From Synechococcales cyanobacterium PMM_0073 (GTDB taxonomy: Bacteria; Cyanobacteriota; Cyanobacteriia; Elainellales; Elainellaceae): a DNA stretch of 23,549 nucleotides. The notes beneath the pieces were generated by a model. It was not told the origin of the DNA and ran no database searches. It saw only the letters and a list, made by a program, of their open reading frames with translations. The position numbers and the translations under genes are program-made. Location of the stretch: the NCBI GenBank assembly GCA_949127695.1, contig CASBQH010000110.1, forward strand, positions 1-23,549. Direction: 5' to 3'. Positions 7,729 to 14,904 of this stretch are shown piece by piece (within the stretch, counting starts at the first letter, position 1; the number at the start of each line of letters is the position of its first letter).

Positions 7729-8970
7729 TCACTTTTTTGAGGGGTCAGCTAAATTGGCAATCAGGCTGGCTAAACGCTTGGACATCGCTTCAATGCTGTA
7801 ATGCTCAACAGCTCGCGCTCTGGCAGAAATGCCCTTACGGGCTGCTGCTGCTGGATCAGCAAAAATGCTCTGGATAGCAGTGGCAATTTGACTGGGGGAG
7901 TCTGGATCAACCAGATAGCCGGTATCGGCTAAAATAGCGGGAATATCGCCGACTCGCGTGGCTAGGATTGGCTTTGCCATGGCCATCCCATCTGTTAATT
8001 TCAGCGGAAACTGGGCTCTTGTCGCCGCAGTATCGCGCTGGGGCACCACAATTACATCAGCAGCAGCCACAATTTCTGGCATCAACTCAGCAGGCTGGCG
8101 CAGCAGCTGAATGATCCGGTGGCTCCATTGCTGCATCAGCTGCTGATCATAGTCATCGTAAGGGCTACCGCCTACAATCACCAGCCGCAGATCTGGCTGG
8201 TCAAGCAAATCGAGCGCAGTCAATACGTCTTCTAGCCCCTTATAAGGGCGAGGCGCACCCGGAAACATCAGCGTTCGATAGGTAGACAACCCGTAGCGCT
8301 GCTTCAGCGCCAGACTATCGTAGCGCTGCGGATCAAACAGGCTGACATCTTTGCCGTTGGGCACAGAGACGCCGCCAAAGCGCTGCTGTAAAAACTGGTT
8401 ATGCACCGTAATAGCATCGGCCTGCTGTACCAGTTGCTCCATGCCTCGCAGGTAAAGCGGATGATCCGGCTGCCGTAATGCTCCTTTCGGCCTAAGCAGA
8501 TCTTTAAGCAAAGATTTGATGCTCCACGGATAGCGGTAGTCATCGCCACCATGCCAGCTTAGCTCCCAGTCGTCAATATCTAATATCAGCGGTTTGTGAG
8601 TCGCTAGCCTGTGGATCAGCGCCATGCCAAAACTGCTGGGTTTCGGCTTATAGGCATAGAGAATATCGCCTTCTATTTGCTTTAGAAATTTCTGCGCCGA
8701 GCCAAGAAACTGCGGATAAAGGCTGGCCGATATTGCTTTGACCGGCAGCTCAGCCGTTGAAGCAACAGCAGCATCACCGTCAGCGAACCCCACTAATTCA
8801 GTGGTATGTCCAGCCTGCCGGAGCGCCTGAGCCAGCAGAAAAGGCCGGACTGCGCCGCCCCAACGCCCTGCGCCACTTTTTGAGAGATCGCTGACCAAGA
8901 TTGAAATTTTGAGGCTGGGTTGAGATCGAGCAGCCGTTGGACAAAGCTGAGTTAGGTGAGGAAGGCTCAT
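7729..8970 (-). CDS. GT4-type glycosyltransferase (GT-B fold)
   Basis: A 413-residue cytoplasmic GT-B glycosyltransferase. The N-terminal half begins its first strand at KISILVSDLS (21-30) and has a glycine-rich GAGRWGG loop (33-39) near the acceptor/donor cleft. The donor half has VPNG (203-206), RPYKG (241-245), LRLVIVGGSPY (261-271) and FPLKLTDGMAMAKPILAT (321-338). The E-x7-E pair is poorly kept: Asp327 stands where the second Glu would be and residue 319 is Ala. The ATG at 8970 is chosen because the protein covers the complete fold from there. It is the first gene of a probable operon with the ABC exporter (82-base gap) and a second GT4 gene. The sugar specificity cannot be told. Confidence 0.87.
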   Translation of the reverse strand: MSLPHLTQLCPTAARSQPSLKISILVSDLSKSGAGRWGGAVRPFLLAQALRQAGHTTELVGFADGDAAVASTAELPVKAISASLYPQFLGSAQKFLKQIEGDILYAYKPKPSSFGMALIHRLATHKPLILDIDDWELSWHGGDDYRYPWSIKSLLKDLLRPKGALRQPDHPLYLRGMEQLVQQADAITVHNQFLQQRFGGVSVPNGKDVSLFDPQRYDSLALKQRYGLSTYRTLMFPGAPRPYKGLEDVLTALDLLDQPDLRLVIVGGSPYDDYDQQLMQQWSHRIIQLLRQPAELMPEIVAAADVIVVPQRDTAATRAQFPLKLTDGMAMAKPILATRVGDIPAILADTGYLVDPDSPSQIATAIQSIFADPAAAARKGISARARAVEHYSIEAMSKRLASLIANLADPSKK

Positions 8971-9065
8971 AGGGCTAAAGCTTAAGAACGGCTGATTAGC
9001 TAAAAATTAAGGCGATCAATTTTTGAGCCGAAAAGTCATCTTCAGAATGCCCGTCAGGCTGATTA

Positions 9066-9100
9066 AAAACACAAAAGCCCTACGGCAAAGACCATAAGGC
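9066..9100 (-). terminator. intrinsic terminator after the 68-residue protein gene
   Basis: Read on the minus strand, GCCTTATGG (9100-9092) pairs with CCGTAGGGC (9085-9077) across a 6-base loop. This gives a 9-bp stem with two G-U wobbles, followed by TTTTGTGTTTT. It starts 37 bases past the stop of the 68-residue gene. On the plus strand the two wobbles become C-A mismatches, so it is built for the minus strand. Confidence 0.8.
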
Positions 9101-9136
9101 GTTTTCTCTACAGGAAATTTGTGGCGGTTTGGCTGG

Positions 9137-9343
9137 TTAATCCAGCAGTCTGAGCCGACCAATCTGCACATAGTCCAGCACGCGGCTGATTTGCCGACGC
9201 TCTTCGTCGGCCAGCTTGTAGTCCGCTAGAATAATTGAGGTGAGGTGCAGATGCTCATATCGGCTGAGGCATCCTTCTGAGACAATTTGCTGAATCCAAG
9301 TTTGCACTTCAACATTTGAGCGGCTTTCAGTAACCCAGGCCAT
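9137..9343 (-). CDS. small conserved-looking protein (68 aa), function unknown
   Basis: A 68-residue soluble, probably all-helical protein with no signal peptide or membrane segment. It has an amphipathic N-terminal half, a central ILADYKLADEERRQI stretch (about 38-52) and a basic-hydrophobic end, QIGRLRLLD. The DEERRQI...DYVQ-x-GRL pattern resembles a family of tiny cyanobacterial proteins I have seen annotated as hypothetical. I know of no function for it. The gene has its own promoter space (divergent from gloB, gap of about 214 bases) and its own strong intrinsic terminator, so it is probably a single-gene transcription unit. A GATGAG stretch 8 bases before the start could serve as ribosome binding site. 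Confidence 0.75.
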   Translation of the reverse strand: MAWVTESRSNVEVQTWIQQIVSEGCLSRYEHLHLTSIILADYKLADEERRQISRVLDYVQIGRLRLLD

Positions 9344-9557
9344 AGTGGTTTCTCATCATATAAAAGACTGTTGTTTATCTATTCCCTGTTTCATTTTGCC
9401 AACGACAGGATTCTATTCAGGAAAAGGAAGTTTAGCTAAGCTGTAAAGTATTTATAAAGTTGAAAGCTTAATTCATAGACACAGAATCTGAGAGCGGCAA
9501 GCGTATAATTACAGAGATCTACAGAATCTAGATTTCAGACCAAACCAAAGGTGAGTG
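9344..9557. promoter_or_regulatory. divergent promoter region between the small gene and gloB
   Basis: This is the longest gap in the first half of the window. On the plus strand TATAAT (9504-9509) is a perfect -10 hexamer, about 48 bases before the gloB start. No TTGACA-like box lies at a normal distance, a pattern common in cyanobacteria. On the minus strand the AT-rich stretch at about 9357-9366 is a possible -10 for the small gene. No RNA gene or other ORF is evident. Confidence 0.5.
9547..9553 (+). promoter_or_regulatory. Shine-Dalgarno site deciding the gloB start
   Basis: AAGGTGA lies 4 bases before the ATG at 9558, with AAGG ending 7 bases before it. This favours the ATG over the adjacent in-frame GTG at 9555. 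Confidence 0.6.
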
Positions 9558-10328
9558 ATGCAGATCTATCGAATCCCAGTCCTGAGCGACAACTATATTT
9601 TTCTGCTGCATGACGCTGAGCAAAAGCTGGCAGCGGTGGTTGATCCAGCTGAGGCTGCGCCAGTTTTACAACTTCTCAAGCAGCTAGGAGCTGAGCTAAG
9701 CGCTATCTTTAACACGCATCATCATGGCGATCACGTCGGCGGCAATCTAGAGCTGCTGCGTCAGTTTCCGCAGGCAGTGGTCTATGGCGGCGCTGAAGAT
9801 CGGGGGCGAATTCCGGGGCAGCAGGTGTTTTTGCAAGCAGGCGATCAGGTTAGCTTTGGCGGGCGACAGGCAGAGGTGCTGTTTGTGCCGGGACATACCC
9901 GCGCCCATATCGCCTACTACTTTCCGCCTGCTTCTGAGCCAATTGGCGAACTCTTTTGCGGCGATACGCTGTTTGCGGGCGGCTGCGGCAGATTGTTTGA
10001 AGGGACGCCCAGCCAAATGGTAGATTCGCTCAGCCAGCTGCGGGCATTGCCGGATCAAACTCGCGTCTGGTGCGCCCATGAGTATACGCTGAAAAATCTG
10101 CAATTTGCCCTGACGGTAGATGACCAAAATCCAGTCCTGCAAACCCGCTTTGAGCAAGTCAAGCAGGCAAGACAGCAGTCAGAGTCCACTGTGCCCAGTT
10201 GGATTGGCCTTGAGAAGCAGACCAACCCGTTTTTGCGTTGGGATCTACCCGCCCTGCAAGCCGCCACCCAGACGGTTGATCCGGTGCGGAGCTTTGCCAA
10301 GCTGCGTGGCCTGAAGGATATATTTTAG
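9558..10328 (+). CDS. gloB: hydroxyacylglutathione hydrolase (glyoxalase II)
   Basis: Glyoxalase II hydrolyses S-D-lactoylglutathione to D-lactate and glutathione, the second step of methylglyoxal detoxification in the cytoplasm. The protein (256 residues from the ATG) has the metallo-beta-lactamase metal motif THHHGDH (53-59), a PGHTRAH segment with the next metal His, and [17 protein letters not shown] with the bridging Asp. A further conserved His follows in WCAHEYT. The C-terminal helical part ending in FAKLRGLKD is typical of glyoxalase II and separates it from general beta-lactamase-fold hydrolases. Length matches the family. A perfect TATAAT lies about 48 bases upstream. The gene meets xthA tail to tail; the stops overlap by 4 bases within TTAG. 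Confidence 0.95.
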   Translation: MQIYRIPVLSDNYIFLLHDAEQKLAAVVDPAEAAPVLQLLKQLGAELSAIFNTHHHGDHVGGNLELLRQFPQAVVYGGAEDRGRIPGQQVFLQAGDQVSFGGRQAEVLFVPGHTRAHIAYYFPPASEPIGELFCGDTLFAGGCGRLFEGTPSQMVDSLSQLRALPDQTRVWCAHEYTLKNLQFALTVDDQNPVLQTRFEQVKQARQQSESTVPSWIGLEKQTNPFLRWDLPALQAATQTVDPVRSFAKLRGLKDIF

Positions 10329-11116
10329 AGATCTAGCTCGACGATCACGGGCGTATGGTCGCTGGGCTTTTCCCAGGCGCGCGGCGTTTTGTCGATGATG
10401 CAGCTCTGGGCTGTTTGGCTGAGCGCAGGCGACAGGTAGTGATGATCAATTCGCCAGCCGGAATTGCGGCTAAAGGCTGCCGTGCGGTAGTCCCACCAGC
10501 TAAACTGGCCGGGTTCTGAGTTGAACTGCCGAAAAATATCAATTAAGCCCAGATCAAGAACGCTATGTTGCAGCGCCTCTCGCTCCGCATCCGACGACAT
10601 AATATGCTTCTCGCGGCCTTTAGGATTGTGAATATCGCGATCTTCAAGCGCTACATTAAAGTCACCGCAGACCAGCAGATGGGGCTGCTGCGGCAAGAGC
10701 GCTTTGAGATAGTCGCGCAGAGTGGCCAGCCAGCGCAGCTTGTAGAGATATTTTTCGCTGCCGATTTCTGAGCCGTTGGGCACATAGAGATTCACCACGC
10801 AGAGATCGCCCAATCTGCCGCTGATCACGCGCTTCTGTTCGTCTAGGGCGGTAGCTTCTTCGCCCAGCACGGCAGCAAACCCCAGCATCACCGGATCAAG
10901 TGGCGAACGGCTGAGGAGTGCTACCCCGTTGTAAGACTTCTGGCCAAAGATGTATACCTGATAATTAAGGGCTTCAATAGCGGCTCTGGGAAAATCTGGA
11001 TCAATCACCTTTGTTTCTTGCAGACAGAGCAGATCCACTGGATTGGCCTCCAGCCATTGGCAGATGTGACTGAGGCGGGAACGAACTGAATTGACATTCC
11101 AGGTGGCAATCTTCAT
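10325..11116 (-). CDS. xthA: exodeoxyribonuclease III (AP endonuclease)
   Basis: Exonuclease III removes nucleotides 3' to 5' from duplex DNA and cuts at abasic sites in base-excision repair. The 263-residue protein begins [15 protein letters not shown] and keeps the family's active-site residues at about the E. coli positions: Asn7, Glu34 in LQETK, Tyr111, Asp152 and Asn154 in [15 protein letters not shown], and Asp253-His254 in the C-terminal SDHTPV. The WWDYR segment (substrate recognition) is also present. Its start is divergent from the small ORF and exoprotein, with a possible -10 (TATAGT on the minus strand, 11147-11142). The 3' end overlaps gloB by 4 bases. Nothing looks damaged. Confidence 0.95.
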   Translation of the reverse strand: MKIATWNVNSVRSRLSHICQWLEANPVDLLCLQETKVIDPDFPRAAIEALNYQVYIFGQKSYNGVALLSRSPLDPVMLGFAAVLGEEATALDEQKRVISGRLGDLCVVNLYVPNGSEIGSEKYLYKLRWLATLRDYLKALLPQQPHLLVCGDFNVALEDRDIHNPKGREKHIMSSDAEREALQHSVLDLGLIDIFRQFNSEPGQFSWWDYRTAAFSRNSGWRIDHHYLSPALSQTAQSCIIDKTPRAWEKPSDHTPVIVELDL

Positions 11117-11141
11117 AGAGCAGGTCGCAGAACAGCTCCTT

Positions 11142-11147
11142 ACTATA
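11142..11147 (-). promoter_or_regulatory. possible -10 box for xthA
   Basis: TATAGT on the minus strand, 25 bases before the xthA start, which would give a leader of about 19 bases. No -35 box stands at the usual distance, so the call is weak. Confidence 0.3.
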
Positions 11148-11226
11148 TTGCAGAATGACCCGCGTGGGTACTGTCAGAATTCAGGGCTGTCGGCTTAACT
11201 TAGAGAGAGATGTGAACCTTATCACC

Positions 11227-11232
11227 AGAGGA
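11227..11232 (+). promoter_or_regulatory. Shine-Dalgarno site of the 35-codon ORF
   Basis: AGAGGA, 7 bases before the ATG at 11240. This is near-ideal in sequence and spacing, and better than the site in front of the downstream exoprotein. It is the main evidence that the small ORF is translated. Confidence 0.6.
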
Positions 11233-11239
11233 ACCCAAT

Positions 11240-11347
11240 ATGTCTACCAACGATCAGCCTAAGGCCAAAAAGAAACCCAATAAACCTGCTAAACCCAATA
11301 AACCTGCTATTAACCCACCGCGCGGAGGCGGGCAAAGCTCTCCATGA
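11240..11347 (+). CDS. Lys/Pro-rich 35-residue leader ORF coupled to the exoprotein
   Basis: A 35-codon ORF running from ATG at 11240 to TGA at 11345-11347. It begins MSTNDQPKAKKKPN, continues with PNKPAK repeats and ends in a Gly-rich, Ser-Pro tail (PPRGGGQSSP). It is soluble and very basic, with no signal peptide. A good Shine-Dalgarno (AGAGGA) precedes it, and its stop overlaps the exoprotein start as ATGA, so ribosomes could re-initiate there. An 18-bp tandem duplication (11273-11308) keeps the frame. I do not recognise a family. It may be a translational leader that sets the level or timing of the secreted protein, or a real small protein. The alternative is chance, since a 35-codon frame is short. 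Confidence 0.55.
   Translation: MSTNDQPKAKKKPNKPAKPNKPAINPPRGGGQSSP
11273..11308 (+). repeat. exact 18-bp tandem duplication inside the small ORF
   Basis: AAACCCAATAAACCTGCT occurs twice head to tail (11273-11290, 11291-11308). The unit is a multiple of three and stays in the small ORF's frame, encoding K-P-N-K-P-A twice. Confidence 0.9.
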
Positions 11348-13944
11348 ATCCAGTTGCTAAACTCTGCGGCCTTGTGGGTGGCTTAGTCTTTGGGATTGAA
11401 TTGCTGGCAGGAGTTCACCTGGCAGCAGCAAATCCAATTCCAGATCAGACTTTGCCGCAGCCTTCTAGAGTCGTACAAACGGGGCGCAGAGCTACCATCA
11501 CTGACGGCACGAGGCGCGGCAGGAATCTGTTTCATAGCTTTCGCGAGTTTTCAGTCGCGCCCGGAGAGTCTGCCTCATTTCAAGGCATCGATCCAGACAT
11601 TACTAATATCTTTGCCCGCGTCACAGATCGTCATGCTTCGCAGATTCATGGCCTGATCGAGACGCTGAATGCGAATGGTCAGATCAGTACGGCGAACCTA
11701 TTTCTCCTAAATCCAAACGGCATTGTATTTGGCAAAGCGGCGGAGCTGCGGATTGGCGGCTCTTTTACGGCCACAACTGCCAATCGGATCAATTTTGCTG
11801 ACGGGACGCAGTTTAGCGCAGTTCGACCCCAGGCCGCTTTGCTGAGCATCAGTACGCCAGTTGGCCTTCAGTTTGGCCGCCATCCGGAGCCGATTATAAA
11901 TCGCTCGATTGCCCGCTTGCAGGATGAGTCAGGCAACCTGATTTTGGATACTGCCGGGATACCCTTTTTAGGTCTCCTGGGCAGCCCAAATCAAACGCTA
12001 GCCTTGGTGGGAGGTGATGTGACCATCACTGGCCGTGTCAGGACAGAAGGTGGACGCATCGAGATTGGTAGCCTTGCAGGAGCGGGTGAGGTTGCTTTGC
12101 GACCTACGGCAGCAGGCTGGAATTTCAGCTACGAACCAGCCGGAGAGTTTGGCGATCTGCGGCTACTGAATGGCTCTCTCATCAGCAACGGTAATCCAGG
12201 CGGCGAAATTCAGCTTCAGGCGAACCGACTGATTCTGAGGGGGATAGCGGAAATTGGCTCGACTTCTTATCGCGACTCAACTAAACCGGGCGGTGCTTTA
12301 ACGGTGCGGGCGGCTGATTCTATCAGACTCCAGCAAACGGGTTCACTGAATACCTCAACGCGAGGAACGGCGCGCGCCGGGGACATCATACTTTCGACAT
12401 CGCGGCTGGCAATCCAATCTGGAGCGCAGCTAGGTTCATTCACGAGCGCTGAGGGGCGAGGTGGGGATGTCACCATCCAGGCGGCTAAATCTGTCACAGT
12501 AGAAGGACTGGATGAAGCAACAGATCTCGATTCTCCGCTGAGTTTGATCTTTTCCCAATCGAACCCAGAGACAACGGGCAGAGCCGGAAATATCCGAATT
12601 GATACCGACCAACTCATGGTACAAAACGGTGGCCAGATTAGCACCAACACCTTTGGCACTGGCAATGCAGGCAATTTATCGATTCGAGCTAGCCAGATCG
12701 ATCTGAGCGAAACGGCTGTAGCGGCAGATGGTCAACTGCTGCGAAACAACGACGGCATTCCGCTCTCCGGCGGATTGTTCGTTGGGACAGGGGTTGGCTC
12801 TAGCGGCAGGGGTGGCAGGCTCCAGATTGAAACAGAAAGCCTGCGCCTGCGAGATGGGGCGATTGTGCAGGCAACCACGTATGGCAGCGGCGCGGCAGGC
12901 GATATCAGCGTTCAGGCGAGACAGTCGATCGAAGTGACTGGCCGTTCTAGCGTTGGCAACCTGCCTGCTCGAATTGCGGCCACATCCGGCGGCGTACCTG
13001 GCCTTATTACAGCTGAATCACGGCAAGCCACAGGTCGTGGCGGTAGCTTAATGCTGAGCAGTCCCAATCTGACTGTGAGTAACCAGGGTATTATCACCGT
13101 CAACAGCGCTAGCGCTAGATCTCCGGGGGCAGGCACAATTCGGATCACAGCCGATCAGGTGCAGCTTGACCGTCAAGGACAGATCTCAGCTCAAACTGAA
13201 TCTGGCAATCGCGCCCGCATCCAGATTGAAGGTGCAGAACGACTGACGCTGCGACGCAATAGCAATATTTCGACTAGGGCTGGCATCCGTAGTGACGGCG
13301 GCGACGCGGGCAATATTGCGGTCAACGCAGGCGTGATTTTGGCCGCGCCTGCCGAAAACAGCAACATTGACGCCGATGCCAGAGCCGGACGGGGTGGCAA
13401 TATCGCAATTCAGTCGCAGGGCATTCTGGGCATTGCTGAACGCAGCCAGCAGACGCCCCAGAGCGACATTACCGCCACCTCTGAGTCTAACGTCAGCGGC
13501 GAAATCAACATTAGCACGGTTAGCTTTGACCCAACGCAGGGAATTGTCACCCTGCCCGATACGGTGGTGGATGCTTCTGGGCTGATCGCTCAGGGCTGTC
13601 GAGCTGAGGGGCAAGCTGAGGGGCAAGCTGAAAGACAGGCGGCTAGGCAGAGTGAATTTGTGATCACAGGTCGAGGTGGACTGCCGCCCAATCCGACTGA
13701 TCTAGGCAGCAGCAGTGCCGTGCTGCCGCGCTGGGTCACAGTGCCAGACAGCCCCCAGCCCTCAGCCCCCAATGCGACTTTGCCAGATCCAGCTTTGGCG
13801 ACTCCGGCGATTGTGGAAGCGCAGGGTTGGGTGACGACTGCAACCGGCAAAGTCTCACTGGTAGCGCAATCGCCTGCATCAAGCCCGAATGCCCCGGCTT
13901 GGGAACTACCGCACTGCCTCGCGCCCCAGTCCCCAGATCCCTAG
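11344..13944 (+). CDS. filamentous-hemagglutinin-type TPS exoprotein (TpsA-like)
   Basis: A secreted beta-helical surface protein of the two-partner (type Vb) secretion class. A Sec signal peptide is visible: basic start, hydrophobic core at about 8-24, and an Ala-rich cleavage region near 27-30. The TPS/haemagglutination-activity domain covers about 35-270, with FSVAPGESASF and NLFLLNPNGIVFG (118-130), which carries the NPNGI hallmark. Residues of about 270-740 are Gly/Ser/Asn-rich repeats of a right-handed beta-helix. The C-terminal part has VDASGLIAQGC, then FVITGRGGLPPNP and VEAQGW, a tail common in cyanobacterial members; Cys residues near each end of it could pair. ATG at 11344 is firm because an in-frame TAA lies at 11311. 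A GGAGG 15 bases upstream is rather far, so coupling to the 35-codon ORF may matter. No TpsB pore gene is in the window. Confidence 0.9.
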   Translation: MNPVAKLCGLVGGLVFGIELLAGVHLAAANPIPDQTLPQPSRVVQTGRRATITDGTRRGRNLFHSFREFSVAPGESASFQGIDPDITNIFARVTDRHASQIHGLIETLNANGQISTANLFLLNPNGIVFGKAAELRIGGSFTATTANRINFADGTQFSAVRPQAALLSISTPVGLQFGRHPEPIINRSIARLQDESGNLILDTAGIPFLGLLGSPNQTLALVGGDVTITGRVRTEGGRIEIGSLAGAGEVALRPTAAGWNFSYEPAGEFGDLRLLNGSLISNGNPGGEIQLQANRLILRGIAEIGSTSYRDSTKPGGALTVRAADSIRLQQTGSLNTSTRGTARAGDIILSTSRLAIQSGAQLGSFTSAEGRGGDVTIQAAKSVTVEGLDEATDLDSPLSLIFSQSNPETTGRAGNIRIDTDQLMVQNGGQISTNTFGTGNAGNLSIRASQIDLSETAVAADGQLLRNNDGIPLSGGLFVGTGVGSSGRGGRLQIETESLRLRDGAIVQATTYGSGAAGDISVQARQSIEVTGRSSVGNLPARIAATSGGVPGLITAESRQATGRGGSLMLSSPNLTVSNQGIITVNSASARSPGAGTIRITADQVQLDRQGQISAQTESGNRARIQIEGAERLTLRRNSNISTRAGIRSDGGDAGNIAVNAGVILAAPAENSNIDADARAGRGGNIAIQSQGILGIAERSQQTPQSDITATSESNVSGEINISTVSFDPTQGIVTLPDTVVDASGLIAQGCRAEGQAEGQAERQAARQSEFVITGRGGLPPNPTDLGSSSAVLPRWVTVPDSPQPSAPNATLPDPALATPAIVEAQGWVTTATGKVSLVAQSPASSPNAPAWELPHCLAPQSPDP
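13603..13650 (+). repeat. 12-bp tandem repeat encoding A-x-x-Q units
   Basis: GCTGAGGGGCAA occurs exactly at 13603-13614 and 13615-13626, followed by two diverged units to 13650. The protein reads AEGQ, AEGQ, AERQ, AARQ. It sits between the conserved GC and FVITGRGG elements, so it is probably a slippage-driven linker expansion. Confidence 0.8.
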
Positions 13945-14016
13945 ATCACAGCAGCTCAGCGTGAAACAATAGAACCAGAACGCAGCGAGACGCGCAGAGA
14001 GGCAGGGTAGAGAGGC

Positions 14017-14904
14017 ATGGTGAAGATCAGTTCCTGGGTAAAAGTTTTGGGCTGGGGCTGGGCTGGAGTCTGTGCCGGATGCCAGAGCGCGCAGATTGTA
14101 CCGCCTGCTATACCAGCGCCCAGTGCAACAATCCGCTATCAGGTTCACAATCTGCCGCGCAGCAAGGTTTATACGGTGCTGATTCCGGCTAGCAAGTTTG
14201 CCATCGTCCCAGCCATTAATCCAGCTACCGCTAGCTTGGAAGAATTTGCCCAGCCTCAGCAGTCAGTTGCGGCCATCAACGGCGGCTTTTTTGATCCGCA
14301 AAACCAGCAATCTACTTCTTATGTAGTGCAGCAAGGGCAGCAAGTGGGCGACCCAACCCAAAACCAGCGGCTGATCGGCAACCCAGATCTGGCTCCCTAT
14401 CTCGGTCAAATCCTGGATCGCAGCGAATTTCGGCGCTATCAGTGCGAGCAAACTCAGATCCGGTATGCGATTGCGCGGCATAGCGCTGAGGTTCCGGCGG
14501 GCTGTCGGCTGTTGGACGCTTTGGGGGCAGGGCCGCAGCTTTTGCCAGAATTAACGCTGCAACAGGAAGGCTTTACCGCCACAGATGCCGACGGCAACCT
14601 GATCCGAGATGCGCTGGGCAGCAGTCAGCCTAACGCTCGTTCAGCAGTAGGAATCACGGCAGCGGGCGATATTTTGCTGGCCATGGCGGCTCAGAAGCCG
14701 GAAGTTTCGCCTTCAGGACTATCGCTGCCGGAGCTAGCGGCTTTTTTGAACAGCCAAGGAGCCAAAACCGCGCTGAATCTGGACGGCGGCAGTTCTTCGG
14801 CACTGTTCTACAACCAGCAGACGGTTTACGGCAAGCTTGATGCCAGCGGCGCACCCATTCAGCGTCCGGTTAAGTCAGTGCTGCTGGTCAAGCCAGAGCC
14901 TTAG
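14017..14904 (+). CDS. exported phosphodiester glycosidase (NAGPA/DUF2233-like)
   Basis: A 295-residue protein of the phosphodiester glycosidase family, whose animal member (the uncovering enzyme) removes GlcNAc from a sugar phosphodiester. Bacterial members are linked to cell-wall or exopolysaccharide turnover. Family motifs are VAAINGGFF (84-92), ARSAVGIT (about 207-214) and NLDGGSSSALFY (254-265), all apparently intact. The N terminus is weakly basic, with a short hydrophobic stretch ending at A-G-C (20-22). This may be an imperfect lipobox, making it a lipoprotein, or simply an export signal. Three further Cys residues could form disulphides, fitting a periplasmic location. GAGAGG-rich sequence precedes the ATG. 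It follows the exoprotein by 72 bases with no terminator between, so read-through is possible. Its stop overlaps the giant adhesin's stop by 4 bases. Confidence 0.85.
   Translation: MVKISSWVKVLGWGWAGVCAGCQSAQIVPPAIPAPSATIRYQVHNLPRSKVYTVLIPASKFAIVPAINPATASLEEFAQPQQSVAAINGGFFDPQNQQSTSYVVQQGQQVGDPTQNQRLIGNPDLAPYLGQILDRSEFRRYQCEQTQIRYAIARHSAEVPAGCRLLDALGAGPQLLPELTLQQEGFTATDADGNLIRDALGSSQPNARSAVGITAAGDILLAMAAQKPEVSPSGLSLPELAAFLNSQGAKTALNLDGGSSSALFYNQQTVYGKLDASGAPIQRPVKSVLLVKPEP

Noticed and set aside
11158..11169. ACCC-GCGT-GGGT inverted repeat as an operator between xthA and the small ORF
   Set aside because: Only four paired bases per arm and no second copy; too weak to call.
13105..13116. Perfect 12-base palindrome AGCGCTAGCGCT
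   Set aside because: It lies inside the beta-helix coding part of the exoprotein and encodes ordinary Ser-Ala-Ser-Ala residues; no sign of a regulatory role.
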